The notes under the pieces were generated by a model, which saw nothing but the letters and a program-made list of their open reading frames with translations, was not told where the DNA came from and ran no database searches. From Salinilacustrithrix flava (GTDB taxonomy: Bacteria > Actinomycetota > Acidimicrobiia > Acidimicrobiales > Salinilacustritrichaceae), in contig JAMYFF010000006.1 in assembly GCA_024128875.1 (NCBI GenBank), positions 1 through 64,000 of the forward strand: 64,000 bases of DNA, read 5' to 3'. Of this stretch, positions 25,108 through 33,108 are shown piece after piece; position 1 is the stretch's first letter; each line of letters begins with the position of its first letter. Made by a program: the position numbers and the translations under genes.

Positions 25108-26009
25108 CCCGTCTTCGACGGCCCCGCCGGCACCAGGACGGTCCAGGCCCGGGGCTTCAGCTCCAGGTGCAGCGTGTGGGCGTGCTCGCACAGCTCGCCG
25201 TCGATGTCGGTGTCGAGCACCCCGGTGGCCTGCACGCTCGCCCGGCGCCCGGTCCAGCGGTGGGCTTCCTCGGTGGCGCCGAGGCCGTCGCGCATCGCGG
25301 CGCGGACGAGGGCCACCCGCTCCCGCGGCTCGACCGGTTCGACCACGACGACGTCGATGGTGCCCTCGGTGGTGTCGACCAGCTTCACGCCGCCACCCAT
25401 GCTGGGTCCGAGGAGGAAGAGGCAGGCGAGCACCGGCCCGTCCCAGACGACCTCGTCCTCGACCGTGACCCGCAGCGGAGCCGAGCCGCCCGTGGCGCCG
25501 GTCCAGGCCGTGGCGGCGGGGTAGGCGAAGCGCTTCAGCACCGGCTTGAGCCGCTGGGCGGCCCGGGCGGAGTCCACGCCCATCCCGAGGTGCAGGTTGT
25601 TCGCCACCAGCTCGCGGTGGGTCCCGTCGTCGCGGAGCTCGATGGCGTCGACGGCGCGGGCCCGACCCTCGAGGACGACGTCGGCGGCCTCCTGGGGATC
25701 GAGCGGGATGCCGTGGTTGCGGGCGAAGTCGTTGCCGGTGCCGAGGGGGATGATGCCGATCGCCTCGTCGGTTCGGTCCAGACCATCCAGGGTCTGCAGG
25801 GCGAGGTGCAGCGACCCGTCACCGCCGGCGACCACCAGCTGCTGCTCCCGGGCGTCGCGCACCAGCTCCTCGAACTCGTCTGGGGTGCTGGTCCAGCGCA
25901 GCTCGGTGGGGGCGTGCTCGGCGAGGCGGCTGACGGCGAGCGCCACGTCGCGGCGCGACGTGCTGCCGGCGTCGTCGTTGGCGAGGACGAGGTGGGGGCG
26001 TGGGGTCAT
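25104..26009 (-). CDS. Diacylglycerol kinase family lipid kinase
   Basis: A 301-aa DgkB/YegS-type kinase. The nucleotide-binding motif VVAGGDGSLH is at about residues 59-68 and PLGTGNDFARN at 88-98. The C-terminal beta-sandwich contains NLHLGMGVDS, GGGVKLVDTTEGTIDVV and DIDGELCEHAH, with the conserved DGE. It probably phosphorylates diacylglycerol, sphingosine-like or other lipid alcohols at the membrane. ATG 26009 is the first start; GTATCGG lies near it but is an imperfect -10. It heads toward the PLD gene with a 4-nt convergent overlap. Confidence 0.9.
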   Translation of the reverse strand: MTPRPHLVLANDDAGSTSRRDVALAVSRLAEHAPTELRWTSTPDEFEELVRDAREQQLVVAGGDGSLHLALQTLDGLDRTDEAIGIIPLGTGNDFARNHGIPLDPQEAADVVLEGRARAVDAIELRDDGTHRELVANNLHLGMGVDSARAAQRLKPVLKRFAYPAATAWTGATGGSAPLRVTVEDEVVWDGPVLACLFLLGPSMGGGVKLVDTTEGTIDVVVVEPVEPRERVALVRAAMRDGLGATEEAHRWTGRRASVQATGVLDTDIDGELCEHAHTLHLELKPRAWTVLVPAGPSKTG

Positions 26010-26042
26010 CCGCTGCCGATACCCCCGGGCCGCAGCCGCCAG

Positions 26043-26693
26043 TCAGGCCCGCCGGACGCGGTCGCCGGCGCGGACCTCGCCGTCGACGACGACCTTGGCG
26101 TTCACGCCCCGCAGGCGCAGCTCGGTGCCGACGGGTGAGTTGACGAAGCGCAGGGCGTCGCGCCCGAAGCGCTCGGCGAACTTGGCGCAGCCGGTGTGGG
26201 GCTGGTCGGTGATCTCCACCACGGCGGTGCCGATGGCGAGCCGCGTGCCCGCCGGCAGGGCGGCCGCGGACAGGTCGAGGTCGACGTAGAGCTGGTCGCC
26301 CGCCAGGGGCATGCGCTCGTCGCTGACGGCCAGCAGGCGGGCCACCCGTGTGCCCATGATGTTGAGCTGCATGTCGGGGTGGGGGCCGCCGTCGGGGGTG
26401 CGCCGGCTCGGTCGCTGCGACCAGGTGTCGCCGACCAGGCCCTCGGCGCGGGAGAGGACGCCGACGTCGAGCACCCGGCGCTGGTCCAGGGCCGGGCGGC
26501 ACACGACGAGCTCCAGGACGCCGTCGTCGGCGGGGGCAGCGCGCAGGTGGTCGAGCTGGGCGTCGAGCTCGGCGCGGGTGCGGTGCCCGGTGGCAGGCGG
26601 AGCCGGGAGCCGGTCGCTGATGGAGGCCGGACCGCGGTCGGGGGCGGCGAGGGGCGTGGGCGCGACCGGGGCGGGGGTGCTGGGGTCGGTCAT
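26043..26693 (-). CDS. MOSC domain-containing protein
   Basis: A 216-aa protein with an N-terminal Pro/Ala-rich segment (about 1-40) and a MOSC beta-barrel. MOSC domains bind molybdenum cofactor or transfer sulfur and occur in MARC/YiiM proteins. ITDQPHTGCAKFAERFG carries the conserved Cys, and RLRGVNAKVVVDGEVRAGD is the typical C-terminal strand pair. Its role is probably detoxifying reduction or sulfur handling; no partner oxidoreductase is adjacent. ATG 26693 overlaps the chorismate mutase stop as ATGA, so the genes are coupled. Confidence 0.86.
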   Translation of the reverse strand: MTDPSTPAPVAPTPLAAPDRGPASISDRLPAPPATGHRTRAELDAQLDHLRAAPADDGVLELVVCRPALDQRRVLDVGVLSRAEGLVGDTWSQRPSRRTPDGGPHPDMQLNIMGTRVARLLAVSDERMPLAGDQLYVDLDLSAAALPAGTRLAIGTAVVEITDQPHTGCAKFAERFGRDALRFVNSPVGTELRLRGVNAKVVVDGEVRAGDRVRRA

Positions 26694-26968
26694 CTCGAGT
26701 GCAGCTCCCGGTGCTCGGCGACGACCCGGTCGATGACCGCGCGCAGCACGTCGGACACCAGGCCTTCGTCCAGGGCGTGCTCGGCAGCGAGGCGCCGGAC
26801 CTTCTCGTCGATCTGTGCCTCGCGGATGGAGTCCTGGGCCGGCAGCCCCCGCTCGGACTTGATGTGGCCGACTCGCCGGGTGATGCGGAACCGCTCGGCG
26901 AGGAGCTCGACGAAGCGCTCGTCGACGGCGTCGATCTGGCGGCGGAGCACCTCGAGCTCGTCTTCCAT
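26690..26968 (-). CDS. Chorismate mutase (AroQ class, monofunctional)
   Basis: A 92-aa all-helical AroQ-type chorismate mutase, converting chorismate to prephenate for Phe/Tyr. The start LEVLRRQIDAVDERFVELLAERF carries the conserved first-helix Arg, and RVGHIKSERGLP the second Arg/Lys pair; the third helix follows. ATG 26968 is chosen because CACGAT ends 6 nt upstream; ATG 26986 gives a 98-aa alternative. It is coupled to the MOSC gene by ATGA. A free-standing short mutase like this often works with a DAHP synthase partner; none is in the window. Confidence 0.87.
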   Translation of the reverse strand: MEDELEVLRRQIDAVDERFVELLAERFRITRRVGHIKSERGLPAQDSIREAQIDEKVRRLAAEHALDEGLVSDVLRAVIDRVVAEHRELHSR

Positions 26969-27057
26969 CGCCCCATCGTGGCGCACGGACCGGGTCGGGT
27001 ACGACCCATTCCGGATCTGGCATCAGCGTTGCCTGAATTTGTCGTCAAGATCGGGGT

Positions 27058-27315
27058 ATGGCCTGCCGACACCTAGGCCAGAAGGACCATGCCGTGACGA
27101 TCTCCCCGCTCCCCCTCCTCGACGTCACCGACACCGCCGCGGCTTGGCCCGACGACGTCGCCGACCTCACCGACCGCCGCCGCCTCCTGGTGCGCGCCGT
27201 GCTCGGGATCGACCTCCCGCGGCGGGCGGTCGACCAGGTCTTCTGCCCCGCCCCTCAGTCTTCCTCGACGACGATGCGCTCCGGCGGGCGGGTGCCGAGC
27301 ACCGACGAGACGTAG
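27058..27315 (+). CDS. Possible small protein of unknown function
   Basis: An 85-codon frame in the 286-bp gap between chorismate mutase and the DUF4032 gene, running antisense over the last 61 nt of the latter. Codons up to about 27250 are strongly G/C in position three (LLDVTDTAAAWPDDVADL; LLVRAVLGIDLPRRAV), as in real genes here. CAAGAT ends 6 nt before the ATG, the leaderless spacing. No family is recognised. The antisense overlap and lack of a known relative make it uncertain. Confidence 0.4.
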   Translation: MACRHLGQKDHAVTISPLPLLDVTDTAAAWPDDVADLTDRRRLLVRAVLGIDLPRRAVDQVFCPAPQSSSTTMRSGGRVPSTDET

Positions 27316-28496
27316 TCCGCCAGCGCCTCGTCGTTGCTGACGTGGGCACCCCGCTGCTCGGACAGGAACCAGCGGTGCTCGAGCAGCTCGTGGAACAGCT
27401 CGGCCGGCTCCAGGCGATCGGCGAGCTCCGGTGGCACCACGGTGTGGGGCGCGTAGACCTCCTCGAGCCAACGAGCTGCGGCGACCCCCCGGGGGACGTC
27501 GCGCCCCTCCTCCTGGCTCAGGTAGGCCTGCCAGGAGGTGATGTCGGCGAGGAAGCGCCGGGCCTGGTTCTCCTGCACCCGCAGCCCGGTCAGCCGCTCC
27601 AGCTCCCGCGCGTGGTGGCCCTCCTCCAGCAGCACCGGCCGCATGCGGATGGCGGTCCCACCCTTGGTCGGCTGCAGCGACACCTCGGACACGTCGAAGC
27701 CCAGGTCCTCGAGGCGCCGGATGCGCCCCTCGATGAGGTGGCGCTCGGATGACGGGAACTCCTCGGCGCGGGTGAGCTCCTCCCAGAGCGCCCGGTACCG
27801 GGCGACGACGTCGTCGACCGCGTCGACCACGTCGATCTCGGGGATCCGACCGGACGCCATGAGGTCGGTGAGGTCGCCGGCGATGTTGATGCGGGCGATC
27901 TCCAGGTCGTGCTCGCGCATGGTGTCGGAGATCGACGGGTGGTGCTCGCCGGTCTCGGCATCCACCAGGTACGCCATGAGCGCACCCGCGTCGCGACGGA
28001 ACAGGATGTTGTTCAGCGAGCAGTCGCCCCAGAAGAAGCCCTCCAGGTGCAGGCGCGCCAGCAGGATCACGCCGGCGTCGACCAGGCGCGGGCGCAGGTC
28101 CATGCCCGTCGGGTTGCCGAACAGGTAGCGGTACGGCAGGGCGAAGTCCAGGTAGCGGGTGACGAGCACCGCGCCGAGGGGCTCGCCGTCGGGGGAGGTG
28201 CGCCCGGTGACGACGCCGACCGCCTCGACCACCGGCAACCGGGACTCGGCCAGCCCGCGCAGCAGGTCGTACTCGCGGTGGGCGACCGCCTCCTCGGTGG
28301 ACTTCAGCGCGTAGACGCGCCCCTCGTACTGCACGAAGCGCACGACGTGTCGTGACACGCCGTGCGCCATGCGCACGAGCCGGCCGTCGGTGTTGTCGAC
28401 GTCCCACTCGAGCAGCGGCAGCTGCCAGGGCAGATCGAGGAAGTCCGGGTGCCCGCGCCGGGCCCGGATCTCCATCTCCGGTACGGGCCCGCTCAC
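27255..28496 (-). CDS. DUF4032 protein with lipopolysaccharide-kinase-like domain
   Basis: A 413-aa protein. The N-terminal two thirds has a protein-kinase-like fold: beta-3 lysine in VYALKSTEEA (about 62), a helix-C Glu in AHREYDLL, a catalytic loop WGDCSLNNILF with Asp and Asn, and VDAETGE in the DFG position. The C-terminal third is DUF4032 (RRFLADITSWQAYLSQEEGRDV; HRWFLSEQRG). It is widespread in actinobacteria but uncharacterised; the substrate could be a sugar, lipid or protein. GTG 28496 is preferred over ATG 28475 because TACCGT (28509-28504) ends 7 nt upstream. Confidence 0.86.
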   Translation of the reverse strand: MSGPVPEMEIRARRGHPDFLDLPWQLPLLEWDVDNTDGRLVRMAHGVSRHVVRFVQYEGRVYALKSTEEAVAHREYDLLRGLAESRLPVVEAVGVVTGRTSPDGEPLGAVLVTRYLDFALPYRYLFGNPTGMDLRPRLVDAGVILLARLHLEGFFWGDCSLNNILFRRDAGALMAYLVDAETGEHHPSISDTMREHDLEIARINIAGDLTDLMASGRIPEIDVVDAVDDVVARYRALWEELTRAEEFPSSERHLIEGRIRRLEDLGFDVSEVSLQPTKGGTAIRMRPVLLEEGHHARELERLTGLRVQENQARRFLADITSWQAYLSQEEGRDVPRGVAAARWLEEVYAPHTVVPPELADRLEPAELFHELLEHRWFLSEQRGAHVSNDEALADYVSSVLGTRPPERIVVEED

Positions 28497-28516
28497 GGGC
28501 CGGACGGTACCTCTGT

Positions 28517-29662
28517 TCAGGCCGTCTCTGCGGCCCGGTCCTTGGCGACCTCGTCGAGCATCTCGTACTCCTCGCCGGTGTCGACCCAGTCCTCGAACTG
28601 GGTGACGCCGAGCGTGTCGAAGCGCTTGCGCAGCCAGCCGTCGTTGGCGTCGAGCAGGCCGAGCTTCTTGCAGTTCGGCACGATCTTGGAGAAGAGGAGC
28701 TGCTGGAAGGGGTCCTCGTTCTTCAGCTCGGGGTCGTCCTGCTTGAAGATGGAGATGGCCTCCTTGACCGGGATGCCCATGTTCTCCCACACCTCCTGCT
28801 GGAGGAAGCGGTCCCGCATGCGGACGGCGGCCTCGAAGGCGAACTCCTGGCGGTCCATCATCTCCTTGTCGGAGAGGCCCTCGTAGTACTCGCGCAGCGA
28901 CAGCACGCCGAAGGCCACGTGGCGGGCCTCGTCGGACATGACGTAGCGGAGGAGCTGCTTGAGCAGCGGATCGTCCGTGGTCTGCATGGCCATGCCGAAC
29001 GCGGCGAGGGCGAGGCCCTCGACCATGATCTGCATGCCCAGGTAGGTCATGTCCCACCGGCTGTCGAGGATGATGTCGTCGAGCAGCATCTTGAGGTGGT
29101 GGTTGATCGGGTAGTGGCCCGACAGCTTCGTGTCGAGGTACTTGGCGAAGACCTCGACGTGGCGGGCCTCGTCCATGACCTGGGTGGCGGCGTAGTACTT
29201 GGCATCGATCCACGGCACCGTCTCGACGATCTTGGCGGTGCAGATCAGGGCACCCTGCTCGCCGTGCATGAACTGCGAGAGGCTCCAGTTCTGGGACTCG
29301 ATCTGGAACTGGCGCCACTCCTTGTTGGTCCAGCTCTGGAACGAGGTGCCGCTGAAGTCGGCGCCGAGCGCCTCCCAGCCCTCGACCGTCGGCGTCATCG
29401 GGCTCTCGGCGGCCAGCTTCTCCTGGTCGACCTCGATCGACCAGTCCAGGTCGGTCTCACCGTTCCACTGGGAGTTCTTGGCCTTCTCGTACAGCTTGAT
29501 CAGCGGCGGGCGCGACCGCTCGTAGTCCCAGGTGAACAGCGCGTCGGCGTTGTCCTGGACGGTGTGGATCACCTCGTCGCGCTCGGTGTTGGTGAGGGCG
29601 AGGATCGCGTCGAGGTCGTTGACGTCGTCGCGGCCGATGATGTCGGCGTCGGTGCGAGCCAT
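28517..29662 (-). CDS. Ferritin-like diiron protein (RNR-R2/AurF-like superfamily)
   Basis: A 381-aa, strongly helical protein with two diiron half-sites of equal spacing: Glu135 with DEARH at 164-168, and Glu215 with DEARH at 244-248. That is E-x29-E-x2-H repeated 80 residues apart, the pattern of the ferritin-like/ribonucleotide-reductase-like family that includes N-oxygenases such as AurF. It is not a normal R2 subunit and no R1 gene is nearby. It likely binds an oxygen-activating diiron centre; the substrate is unknown. The ATG is preceded by AGGGGA. A 25-bp AT-rich palindrome lies 50 bp upstream, overlapping the likely promoter, and a 40-aa basic protein gene precedes that. Confidence 0.85.
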   Translation of the reverse strand: MARTDADIIGRDDVNDLDAILALTNTERDEVIHTVQDNADALFTWDYERSRPPLIKLYEKAKNSQWNGETDLDWSIEVDQEKLAAESPMTPTVEGWEALGADFSGTSFQSWTNKEWRQFQIESQNWSLSQFMHGEQGALICTAKIVETVPWIDAKYYAATQVMDEARHVEVFAKYLDTKLSGHYPINHHLKMLLDDIILDSRWDMTYLGMQIMVEGLALAAFGMAMQTTDDPLLKQLLRYVMSDEARHVAFGVLSLREYYEGLSDKEMMDRQEFAFEAAVRMRDRFLQQEVWENMGIPVKEAISIFKQDDPELKNEDPFQQLLFSKIVPNCKKLGLLDANDGWLRKRFDTLGVTQFEDWVDTGEEYEMLDEVAKDRAAETA

Positions 29663-29711
29663 TGTGGGTTCCCCTGGTGTGTGGCGGTCTGCGGGCGCCC
29701 CGATGGGGCAC

Positions 29712-29736
29712 GTCGATAATAACGGTAGTTATCGAC
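29712..29736. promoter_or_regulatory. AT-rich operator-like palindrome upstream of the diiron gene
   Basis: GTCGATAA (29712-29719) and TTATCGAC (29729-29736) are perfect 8-bp arms separated by 9 nt (TAACGGTAG). It is strikingly AT-rich for a genome of this GC content and sits between the microprotein stop and the diiron-protein start. On the minus strand TACCGT falls inside the spacer, so the palindrome covers a -10 and looks like a TetR- or GntR-type operator. Confidence 0.65.
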
Positions 29737-29758
29737 GGCGCCGGCCGCAAGGGGTGCC

Positions 29759-29881
29759 TCAGCGGCGGGCCGTCACCCTCGATCCGGACTTCGACCGCTG
29801 GCGCTTCTTCCACCACCGGCGAGCCTTGTCGAAGGCGGCCTTGCCCATCTTGAACTTGGCGTAGCTGCGGAAGAGGGCCAT
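29759..29881 (-). CDS. 40-aa basic microprotein
   Basis: A short gene encoding 40 residues. It has an almost ideal Shine-Dalgarno, AAAGGAG, 8 nt before the ATG (29881). The protein starts MALFRSYAKFKMGKAAFDKA, continues with a WWKKRQR patch, and ends in a Ser/Arg-rich tail (SGSRVTARR). About a third of residues are Lys or Arg, and the first 25 could form an amphipathic helix, so membrane or nucleic-acid binding is conceivable. It lies upstream of the diiron gene on the same strand, with the operator-like palindrome between them. No family is recognised. Confidence 0.65.
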   Translation of the reverse strand: MALFRSYAKFKMGKAAFDKARRWWKKRQRSKSGSRVTARR

Positions 29882-29946
29882 GTCGTTGCTCCTTTGTTCG
29901 TCCGGAGCCAGGGCACTACCCGGACCGGCGGCCGTACAGTCCGGGC

Positions 29947-32900
29947 GTGCACGACGATCGTGACCTCGCCGAGACCCGGATCCGCCGCACGATCAGCGAC
30001 CGGATCCGTCCCCACATCCACGGACCGGGGACGCCGCTCGAGGTCACCGCCTGGCACCTGCCGGGGGAGCCGGTCCCCGTGGCCGACGCCCGGGAGCACC
30101 TCGCTGCCGTCGGGTTCGACCCCTTCGAGATCGGTGGGCGGTGGGGGAAGCCCTGGGGGACGACGTGGTTCCGGCTGCAGGGTCGGGTGCCCGACGCGTG
30201 GGCCGGGGAGACCGTCGAGGCCATCGTGGACTTCTCCACCGGCGTCGGTGCCGGGTTCCAGTCCGAGGGGCTCCTGTTCCGCACCGCCGGCGGCGGGCCG
30301 ATCCGGGGCATCCACCCGATGCACCAGGCCGTGCCCGTCGGCCTCGTGGCCGACGACGACGGCACGATCGACGTGCTGGTCGAGGCCGCCGCCAACCCGG
30401 TTGTGGCCACGTCCTACCGGCCGACCCCGCTCGGCGACCCGGCCACCGCCGGGGAGGACCTCCTCTACCGCCTCAACCGCGCCGAGCTCGCCGTGCGCAA
30501 CGACGCGGTCTGGCACCTCGACCTCGACCTGCAGGTGCTCGGCGGCCTGATGCGCGAGCTCGGCCTCGACGACCCCCGGCGCCACGAGCTGCTGCGGGCC
30601 ATCGACGCCGCGGTCGATGCGCTCGACCCGGCCCGACCCGCAGAGACCGCGGTCGATGCCCGCGCCGTGCTGGCGCCGATGCTGGCCCGGGACGCCAGCG
30701 ACCACGCCCACCGCATGTCGGCGATCGGCCACGCCCACATCGACTCGGCCTGGCTCTGGCCGCTGCGCGAGACCATGCGCAAATGCGCCCGCACGTTCTC
30801 CTCCGCGGTCACGCTCATGGACGAGTACCCCGAGTACCGCTTCGCCTGCTCCCAGGCGGCCCAGTACGCCTGGATCGAGGAGCAGCAGCCCGAGCTGTTC
30901 GCCCGCATCGCCGAGAAGGTGGCCGAGGGACGCTTCGTGCCCGTCGGGTCGATGTGGGTGGAGGCCGACGCCAACCTGCCCTCCGGTGAGTCCCTGGCCC
31001 GCCAGCTGGTGTGGGGTCGCCGCTGGTTCCTCGACCACTTCGGCGAGGGTGTCGAGCCGGGGAACCGCATCGTGTGGATCCCCGACGTGTTCGGCTACGC
31101 CGGGAACCTGCCCCAGCTGATGGCCCAGGCCGGCTGCGAGTTCTTCCTCACCCAGAAGCTGTCGTGGAACCAGACCAACCGGTTCCCGCACCACACCTTC
31201 TGGTGGGAGGGCATCGACGGCACCCGGATCTTCACCCACTTCCCGCCGGCCGACACCTACAACGGCGAGGTCGTGCCCTCCGAGCTGGCCTACGCCGTGC
31301 GCAACTTCCGGGACAAGGGCGGCTCGAGCCGGTCGATGTACCTGTTCGGCCACGGCGACGGCGGCGGGGGACCGACCCGGGAGATGCTCGAGCGGGCCCG
31401 GCGGGTGTCCGGCGAGGACGGGGCCGGCATCGACGGCCTGCCCCGTCTCGCCATCGAATCGCCGGCAGCGTTCTTCGAGGCCGCACGCGACGAGTACCCG
31501 GACGCGCCGGTGTGGCGCGGCGAGCTGTACTTCGAGATGCACCGGGGCACCTACACCACCCAGGCCCGCACCAAGTGGGGCAACCGGCGCGGCGAGCTCG
31601 CCCTGCGCGAGCTCGAGCTGTGGACCGCGCCCGGCGCGCCCACCGGCGCCGACGCCCCCCTCGCCGACCTCGAGCGGCTGTGGAAGGTGCTGCTCCTGCA
31701 CCAGTTCCACGACATCATCCCGGGCAGCTCCATCGCTTGGGTGCACGACGACACCGAGGCCGCCCACGCCGAGCTGCTCGCCGAGGTCGAGGACCTGCTC
31801 GCCACCGCCCTCCCGCTCCGTTCTGGCCTGCATCCGACCCCGCCAGCGGGGGAATCGGTAGGCCAGAACGGGGTGGTGGCGGCCAATCCGGCGCCGTTCG
31901 CGGTCCGCGGAGTGGTCGCCACCGGCGACGGCGAGGTGTGGGTCGACGCGCCCGCGCACGGGATGGGCCCGGTCAGCCACGAGCTCCCGGCCGGCACCGC
32001 CCCTGCCCACGTCGAGCGCGACGGCGACAGGATCGTGCTGACCAACGGCGTCGTCCGGGCGGTGGTCGGGCCCGACGGCACGCTCACCTCCCTGGTCGAC
32101 CTGCGGCTCGACCGCGAGCTGCTGGCCGGGCCGGCCAACGTGCTCCAGCTGTTCCCCGACCACCCGAACACCTACGACGCCTGGGACATCGACCAGCACA
32201 CGCTGCGCCTTCCGCCCGAGGAGCTCACCGACGCCGACGCGGTCGACGTGGGCGAGGATGGACCCATGCAGGCGACCGTGCAGGTCCGGCGCCGGTTCGG
32301 TTCGTCCTCCATCACCCAGATCTACGTGCTCCGGGCCGGGTCGGCCCGCCTCGACGTGGAGTGCGAGGTCGACTGGCACGAGGACGAGAAGCTCCTGAAG
32401 GTGGCCTTCCCTCTCGACCTGCGGGCCGACGAGGCCCGCTACGACGTGCAGTACGGCCACGTGCGCCGGCCCACGCACCGCAACACCTCCTGGGACGCCG
32501 CCCGGTTCGAGGTGTGCGGCCACTTCTGGGCCGACGTCGCCGAGCCGGGGTGCGGGGTCGCCCTGCTGAACGACTCGAAGTACGGCCACGACTGCCTGGG
32601 CGACGCCACCAGCACGACGATGCGGCTCACGCTCCTGCGAGCCACGCGCTACCCGGATCCCGACGCCGACCGCGGCGCCCACCGGTTCACCTACGCGCTG
32701 CTGCCCCACGCCGACGGGCTCGCCGACGTCCTGGCCGAGTCGTGGGCGCTGAACGCGCCGGTGCGCCTGGTCGAGGGTGCGCCGCAGCCGTCGGTCGTGT
32801 CCGTCGACCACCCGGGCGTCGTGATCACCGCGGTGAAGGCCGCCGATGACGGCTCCGGCGACCTGGTCGTGCGCCTGCACGAGGCCTTCGGCGGCCGGGC

Positions 32901-33051
32901 CCGGACCACGCTGCGCGCCGCTGCGCCGGTGTTCACCGCGGCGACGTGCGATCTGCTGGAGCGGCCGCTCGGCGATGTCGACCTGGCCGCCGAGGGGGTG
33001 GCCCTCGAGCTGCGCCCGTTCGAGGTCCGGACCCTGCGCCTGCGCACCTGA
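29947..33051 (+). CDS. Alpha-mannosidase (glycoside hydrolase family 38)
   Basis: A 1034-aa retaining alpha-mannosidase, apparently cytoplasmic (no signal peptide). The catalytic (beta/alpha)7 domain contains GHAHIDSAWLWP with zinc ligands His and Asp, and WIPDVFGYAGNLPQLM with the nucleophile Asp region. The middle domain has LLLHQFHDIIPGSSI, a GH38 signature carrying a zinc His. The C-terminal beta-sandwich includes EVDWHEDEKLLKVAFPLDL. It probably trims alpha-mannosides from imported glycans. GTG 29947 is preceded by TACAGT at 6 nt. A 54-bp in-frame nested palindrome (31818-31871) interrupts the link between catalytic and C-terminal regions. Confidence 0.92.
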   Translation: MHDDRDLAETRIRRTISDRIRPHIHGPGTPLEVTAWHLPGEPVPVADAREHLAAVGFDPFEIGGRWGKPWGTTWFRLQGRVPDAWAGETVEAIVDFSTGVGAGFQSEGLLFRTAGGGPIRGIHPMHQAVPVGLVADDDGTIDVLVEAAANPVVATSYRPTPLGDPATAGEDLLYRLNRAELAVRNDAVWHLDLDLQVLGGLMRELGLDDPRRHELLRAIDAAVDALDPARPAETAVDARAVLAPMLARDASDHAHRMSAIGHAHIDSAWLWPLRETMRKCARTFSSAVTLMDEYPEYRFACSQAAQYAWIEEQQPELFARIAEKVAEGRFVPVGSMWVEADANLPSGESLARQLVWGRRWFLDHFGEGVEPGNRIVWIPDVFGYAGNLPQLMAQAGCEFFLTQKLSWNQTNRFPHHTFWWEGIDGTRIFTHFPPADTYNGEVVPSELAYAVRNFRDKGGSSRSMYLFGHGDGGGGPTREMLERARRVSGEDGAGIDGLPRLAIESPAAFFEAARDEYPDAPVWRGELYFEMHRGTYTTQARTKWGNRRGELALRELELWTAPGAPTGADAPLADLERLWKVLLLHQFHDIIPGSSIAWVHDDTEAAHAELLAEVEDLLATALPLRSGLHPTPPAGESVGQNGVVAANPAPFAVRGVVATGDGEVWVDAPAHGMGPVSHELPAGTAPAHVERDGDRIVLTNGVVRAVVGPDGTLTSLVDLRLDRELLAGPANVLQLFPDHPNTYDAWDIDQHTLRLPPEELTDADAVDVGEDGPMQATVQVRRRFGSSSITQIYVLRAGSARLDVECEVDWHEDEKLLKVAFPLDLRADEARYDVQYGHVRRPTHRNTSWDAARFEVCGHFWADVAEPGCGVALLNDSKYGHDCLGDATSTTMRLTLLRATRYPDPDADRGAHRFTYALLPHADGLADVLAESWALNAPVRLVEGAPQPSVVSVDHPGVVITAVKAADDGSGDLVVRLHEAFGGRARTTLRAAAPVFTAATCDLLERPLGDVDLAAEGVALELRPFEVRTLRLRT
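31818..31871 (+). repeat. Nested palindromic insert of 54 bp inside the mannosidase gene
   Basis: CCGTTCTGGCCT (31818-31829) and AGGCCAGAACGG (31860-31871) are perfect 12-bp arms. The 30-nt interior holds a second hairpin, CCCCGC-CA-GCGGGG (31838-31851). The unit is exactly 54 bp, so it adds 18 codons without shifting frame, at a low-complexity linker (SGLHPTPPAGESVGQNG). This looks like insertion of a small palindromic element into a gene, though selection on the RNA structure is possible. Confidence 0.55.
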
Positions 33052-33108
33052 GCCCGATGTCACGGTCCGGGTTCTGGCGTCGCCAGCGCCCGGTTACGGA
33101 CCCGAACC

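Noticed and set aside
29773-33063. About 1100-codon open frame antisense to the alpha-mannosidase
   Set aside because: The product is compositionally biased and without domains, while the plus strand has a complete GH38 enzyme. The only supported minus-strand gene here is the 40-aa one at its end.
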